From Boswellia sacra (lineage: Eukaryota > Streptophyta > Magnoliopsida > Sapindales > Burseraceae), in NCBI GenBank assembly GCA_013180625.2, contig SNVD02014802.1:1-64000 (forward strand): a DNA stretch of 64,000 nt, written 5' to 3'. Below, in pieces: positions 59,500-64,000 of the stretch; the first letter of the stretch is position 1, and the number at the start of each line of letters is the position of its first letter. The notes beneath the pieces were generated by a model. The model did not search any database. It saw only the letters and a program-made list of their open reading frames with translations, and was not told the DNA's origin. A program made the translations under genes and the position numbers.

Positions 59500-59571
59500 G
59501 CATTCTCTAATGATAATGTTTTTAGTCTATAGATTGAAAATGTGATTGCAGTGTTGAAGCTACTAAGCAAG

Positions 59572-61257
59572 ATGACATACAACAATATATTTGCCAGAAG
59601 CTTTAGCAGGAATGAGCAGAAGAGATTGGAATATGGTGCCATTGGAAGCTTGATCATGGCAATAGGCATTTTGGTTGTGCTCAAGCATTACTTGTCTCAA
59701 TTTTCATCTTGTAAGTTTTTAATAAATGCTTTCAACTGCATTTTCAACAGATTGCTATTTAGATGTGATGATCCTAATTATAATCTAACGGTCCTACATC
59801 AAGATGTCTTAAACTGTAAATTTTCAAACATCTAAGTAGCTAGAGAATTCCGGAGTGATTCTGTGAATTGTGAAGTCACCTTTCTTATTCCAATTGCAAT
59901 GCAGCGAGTTTGCAATCCTCTGTTGATGATGGAGTTGAAATGCTAATGATCAAGAAGGATACAACCATCTCACGGCACTTAGGTACCATCGATACAACTG
60001 GAAGTATACATAAATGTATAAATTAACAATATGTGTATGATGACTTGGAAGAAATTTTGTAATCTTCAAGTTTCAGAGGGCGAGACAGAGGAGTTGAGGC
60101 CAATGTGCAATGTCTTTGAATCGAGATCGGAGTCTTGCGAGCTCAAAGGGGACATAAGGGTTCATGGGAAATCCTCTACAATTTCAGTATTTTCCTTACA
60201 ATCAGGCATTGAGGTTGGAAACTATTCATGGAATACGAAGCCATACGCTAGAAAAGGAACCCCAGCAGCAATGAACCTTGTCAAAAGTTGGTCAGTAAAT
60301 TATGCGGCAGGTGACAGCCAATTGCCTCATTGTGATGTCAATCACAGTGTTCCAGCCATCATTTTCTCGGTTGGAGGATTTTCTGGGAACCATTTTCATG
60401 ATTTTAGCGACCTGGTGATTCCATTGTATATGACTTCCCAACATTTCAATGGAGAAGTGCAGTTTCTTGTAACAGATTACAGGCCCTGGTGGATTCACAA
60501 GTTCCAGAGAATACTAGAGAAACTTTCCAGGTATGAGATTATTGACATTGATAGTCAAGATAACGTTCATTGCTACTCAAGCGTGATTATTAGTCTAAAA
60601 CGTCACAAAGAGCTTGGCATTGATCCATCGAAATCTCCATCCGGGATATCCATGAAAGATTTCAGACAGTTCCTGAGATGCACTTACTCATTGAAGAGAA
60701 CAGAAGCAATTAAACTGAAAGATGGCTACAAAGATCGAAAGCCTCGATTAATGATCATTTCCAGGAAGAATTCACGAGCATTCATGAATGTTGGTAGAAT
60801 TGTTAAACAAACCAGGAACGTCGGCTTCGAAGTAGTTGTAGCAGAGGCGAACCTGTCGACTGACCTATCAGCATTTGCAAGAGTAGTGAATTCCTGTGAT
60901 ATCCTGATGGGAGTCCATGGAGCTGGACTCACCAACATGGTCTTCCTCGCGGATAATGCAATCTTGATTCAAATAGTTCCATTCGGAGACATTGATGGGC
61001 TGGCTAGAGATGACTTTGAAGAGCCTTCAAATGACATGAACATAAGATACTTGAAGTACAAGATTGGAGTCAAAGAAAGCTCTCTGATAAAGCAATATCC
61101 ATCTGATGATGAAATTATAAGGGGCCCTCTGTCACTTCATAAACACGGATGGGATGCAGTTAACAAAATTTATTTGGAGCAACAGAACGTGAAGCTAGAC
61201 ATGCGTAGGTTTAAGCCCACTTTGTCCAAAGCTATTGAGCTGCTTCATGATGACTAG
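59572..61257 (+). CDS. Family 61 glycosyltransferase, 3 exons
   Basis: Golgi type II membrane glycosyltransferase of CAZy family GT61. In plants these add xylose or arabinose to xylan, or GlcNAc/xylose to glycoproteins; acceptor and sugar cannot be told from sequence. Exons 59572-59710, 59905-59982 and 60077-61257 give 465 aa. Exon 3 may instead start at 60071, adding two residues. A short cytoplasmic head with FARSFSRNEQKRLEYG precedes a membrane anchor (about 21-37), then a stem. The lumenal domain has IIFSVGGFSGNHFHDFSDLV, VTDYRPWWIHKFQRIL, RKNSRAFMN and the family hallmark HGAGLTNMVFL (H353). The C-terminal region contains the conserved LSLHKHGWDAV-type stretch. No lesion seen. The alternative ATG at 60031 would lack the anchor and lies in intron 2, so it was rejected. 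Confidence 0.9.
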
Positions 61258-62976
61258 TAGAGCTTTTCTATATATATTTTTATTTTGCATTGTTTTATTC
61301 CCCTTCTTTGTGGGGGCAAAAAAGGTACTGCTGAGAACTTCTTGCATGTCTGCCACAGCGGCATATAATGCAATTATTTGACCCCGGTTGTGTACAAAGT
61401 TAGTACAAATAGAATCTGTCGAAAGTCTAAACTTATATATATCTTGTTTGTTTGTATTTTATATGTTTTGTAATCAAAATCTCCAGGAAATTATGCGGGT
61501 GATATTTTTTATGTAGTAACCAAGCAAATATATGGGAAATTATCAAGTTCATCTCAGTAATTTACCTTGTTTGAAACCCCAATTTTTGTTTTAATAATAT
61601 CCATACCATGTACCATTAATTTTCATGGTTAAATATAATTGTTGACTAATTTTGACTTATCTAATTTTTTTATCATTATTTAGTCAAAAGTTTATTTTTA
61701 TAAAAAAATTCAAGCATGATTAATGTTAAATACACTAAATATATGTTGGGACACATTTCTTTCTTAAAAACAAAAAAGATGAAAATGACCTCAAACACTA
61801 CTAAAAGATGTTTCTGATTGCAAAGAGGATTTTTCTGAGAAAGATGCTCAAAAAACAAGAAGTAACTTCTATTGCCCTTTGAAACTTGAGTCGGTACCCA
61901 ACTTATACGTTTGGAAACTTTAATGGTAGGTAGGAAGCAAGATTTTGTAAGTTTGTAATGACTATCTCAAAAAAGTCTAGTTGAATACAGGTTAAGAGCT
62001 GAAAAAAGAACAAGCGACGCAAAAAAGAGAACAAACGACGGTTTCATGTATCTAAGACATTTGACTCAAATAGGAGGCTAGGGGTTGAGAAAAGCTTATC
62101 TGCGCAATCGCCGTTTCTAAGTGCACTGTTATTAAGAACATATTTTATACAAAGAAAAGAGCTTTGCCCGTATTTTTCTCTTTGGAATTTCATGTCTGTG
62201 TTTAAATGAATGAATCTTGTTTTCCAAAACTTCTTTTTGTTGGAGTTTTATTTGATTAACTATAGCTTTTAAATGATACTTCCAAAAGATAACAAAAGTT
62301 TTAGTATTGTCCTAGACTTGGTGAAAACTCCTTAAAATAATAAATGATATTTACGATAATAGTCTTAAAACTCTTTTTTTATCTAAAATAATTTATAAAG
62401 AAAATCAGCTCTTTATCCAATATAATTGTCTTAGATAAAACTCCTTCTTAAATAAATCTAAAAAATGTAATCTTTTATGCGAAATAATTTATTAAATTTA
62501 TTTAAAGAAAATAAAGAGAAAAATTGAATATGATATGTTTTTATAAAGTTGATTATGAAAAGTAATCTTACGTAGAAATTAACCTAAGGCTAAGGGTGGG
62601 GCTATTGGCACACAAAAACTACTTTGAACATCCAAATTTTAAAAATAAGTTTACTATCATAATACATATTTTGTGATTTACTATTAGTGACAACAAATAA
62701 CTCCCAACCATCATCTCTATTCCAAGGGAAACCTTAATTTCTTTTTAATCAAAATTAAAAAAATATATATGAGGTAGAAATTATAATCTATAATCTATGA
62801 TCTATCACTTACATAATATCATGTAATATCATAAAGGAAAATAGATATAACAAATCTCTAGTACTCTTTATCTAAGAAAGTGTTTTTTTTTCTTCATATT
62901 TTATTCTGTCTTCGTTACAGAAATTTCAATTTTACTCTAAAGGGTAATCAAACCCATTGTAAACTTTACATGTTTA
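61258..62976. other. 3' flank of the GT61 gene, AT-rich
   Basis: A T-rich 3' UTR, then AT-rich DNA with no recognisable gene. The minus ORF at 61676-61858 has no family resemblance. Confidence 0.5.
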
Positions 62977-63581
62977 CGAGGTCATCTGGAATGCGTGTTC
63001 TTCAAGCAATGATGTAGGGAAAGAGAAAGAGGGAAAAGAAAAAGAGCTAAGGAAGAAGAAGAAGAAGAAGAAGCAAGAAAAAAATAAGGAGCGGCTGACG
63101 GGTTTGATTGAAAAGTAGACAAGGTTTTTCTTGTAAGAGATCAGAGAACATAGGAAAAGAAAAAGAAGTTGAAAGAAAATAGGAGAGAGAGAGTGAACGA
63201 AAATGGTGACTGGGCGTGTTTTTTATTTTTATTTTAAATTTTCATTTTTTTCATAATGTAGAAAGTGGAAGAAAATGGTGAATTATTCAAAATTTCATGT
63301 TAATTTTTTATTTCATACCAGAATATGAAAAATAAAATAAGTATTTTTTATATATTGAAAAATTTTTAATTATAAAATTTGTTCATATATTAAATAAAAT
63401 TAGAACATTCCGTTATGCAACTAAACACAGTAATTTGGTTTCCACAGTAATCAAGAATAAAATTTTGATTGACAACCAAGCACAAAAATATTAGTTTCTC
63501 AGATATCAGATTCTATAATCACTTTTCTATTAATTTGGATCACATTCCAGTAAAACTAAACCTCCATACCAAACGACCCCT
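62977..63581. mobile_element. Probable hAT-type MITE
   Basis: The left end CGAGGTCATCTGGAATGCG and the inward-read right end AGGGGTCGTTTGGTATGGA are similar. Flanks CATGTTTA (62969-62976) and CTAGTTTA (63582-63589) agree at 6 of 8 positions. It carries a (GAA)n run at 63053-63073 and no transposase. Terminal similarity is modest. Confidence 0.4.
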
Positions 63582-63589
63582 CTAGTTTA

Positions 63590-64000
63590 TACATAAAAGT
63601 TTTAGAAGGTTCTAAAAATAAATAAATGAACAATCTTAACTCGGCATGGGTTGGATAGCAAAATAGAATTGAATAGAATAACTTGAGTTTGCTAGTTAAG
63701 AAAAACAAGATCTTACTTCCTACAATGAAAAGCAAATAATACACCTTAGCTTTAGAAATAATGTACCTTAATTCTTTATAAATTCACTTATTTATGAATG
63801 AAGATTTGCAATTAATTTTGATGGTAATCTTGGTATTAAAAATATAGTGTGGAGTAAAAAGTTTATTTTTCAATTTTTTTATAGGACGTATAAAAAAATT
63901 TAGGCGTTCAATGTATTTTTATGAACGCATATAGCCCTAACCTTAACTTAATATGAGTTCATCCATCAATATTCTAATATTGCCCTCTTAATTCCTTAAA
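63590..64000. other. AT-rich end of window, nothing recognised
   Basis: No coding or repeat signal; the minus ORF 63556-63744 overlaps the MITE end and has no resemblance to known proteins. Confidence 0.5.

Noticed and set aside
60031..60076. ATG at 60031 as the start of the GT61 protein
   Set aside because: It lies in intron 2. The upstream exons provide the cytoplasmic head and membrane anchor expected for the family, with consistent splice phases.

Overview
The window is nuclear DNA of a flowering plant, most likely a eudicot. It is AT-rich, the genes have several small exons with GT..AG introns, and every recognisable gene belongs to a plant family: a CDK-activating kinase of the plant-specific CDKD type, two MATE/DETOXIFICATION transporters, a mitochondrial ribosomal protein of the mS33 type and a family 61 glycosyltransferase. 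I cannot name the species. There is no operon, CRISPR array or other prokaryotic feature.

Layout. 1-2740: the 3' end of a large Ty3/gypsy element (LTR 187-1608) sits inside the gag of a Ty1/copia element on the minus strand. 2741-8026: intergenic DNA with a degenerate tandem repeat, a Tip100-type hAT element, and a copia relic split by a PIF/Harbinger-like element. 8027-18177 (+): CDKD kinase gene, 7 coding exons, 414 aa; its last intron (6.2 kb) holds a broken antisense chromovirus. 18178-20235: convergent intergenic space with one fold-back MITE. 20236-25783 (-) and 31170-34555 (-): tandemly duplicated MATE genes, 8 exons each, 483 and 495 aa, with matching exon phases. Between them lie degenerate repeats and a second hAT element. 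37802-44494: an almost full-length but decayed Ty1/copia element with two LTRs. 45403-53335: a three-level nest of DNA transposons, namely a pogo-like element holding a 7 kb MULE, which holds a hAT element in its right TIR. 53351-54295: a second, non-autonomous MULE-like element with a large internal palindrome, just upstream of the mS33 gene (CDS 55984-56292, +). 59572-61257 (+): GT61 glycosyltransferase gene, 3 exons, 465 aa. The remainder is AT-rich intergenic DNA with a likely hAT MITE at 62977-63581.

The host genes do not form a pathway. They are separate housekeeping genes (cell cycle/transcription kinase, mitochondrial translation) and accessory ones (metabolite export, cell-wall glycosylation). 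The most informative part of the window is the record of transposon insertions, several of which can be ordered by target-site duplications. I found no convincing new biological system. The best candidates for a second look are the MuDR-like convergent two-gene layout of the 7 kb MULE (transposase plus GRF zinc-finger ORF), its run of duplicated mini-exons, and the palindromic MULE upstream of mS33.
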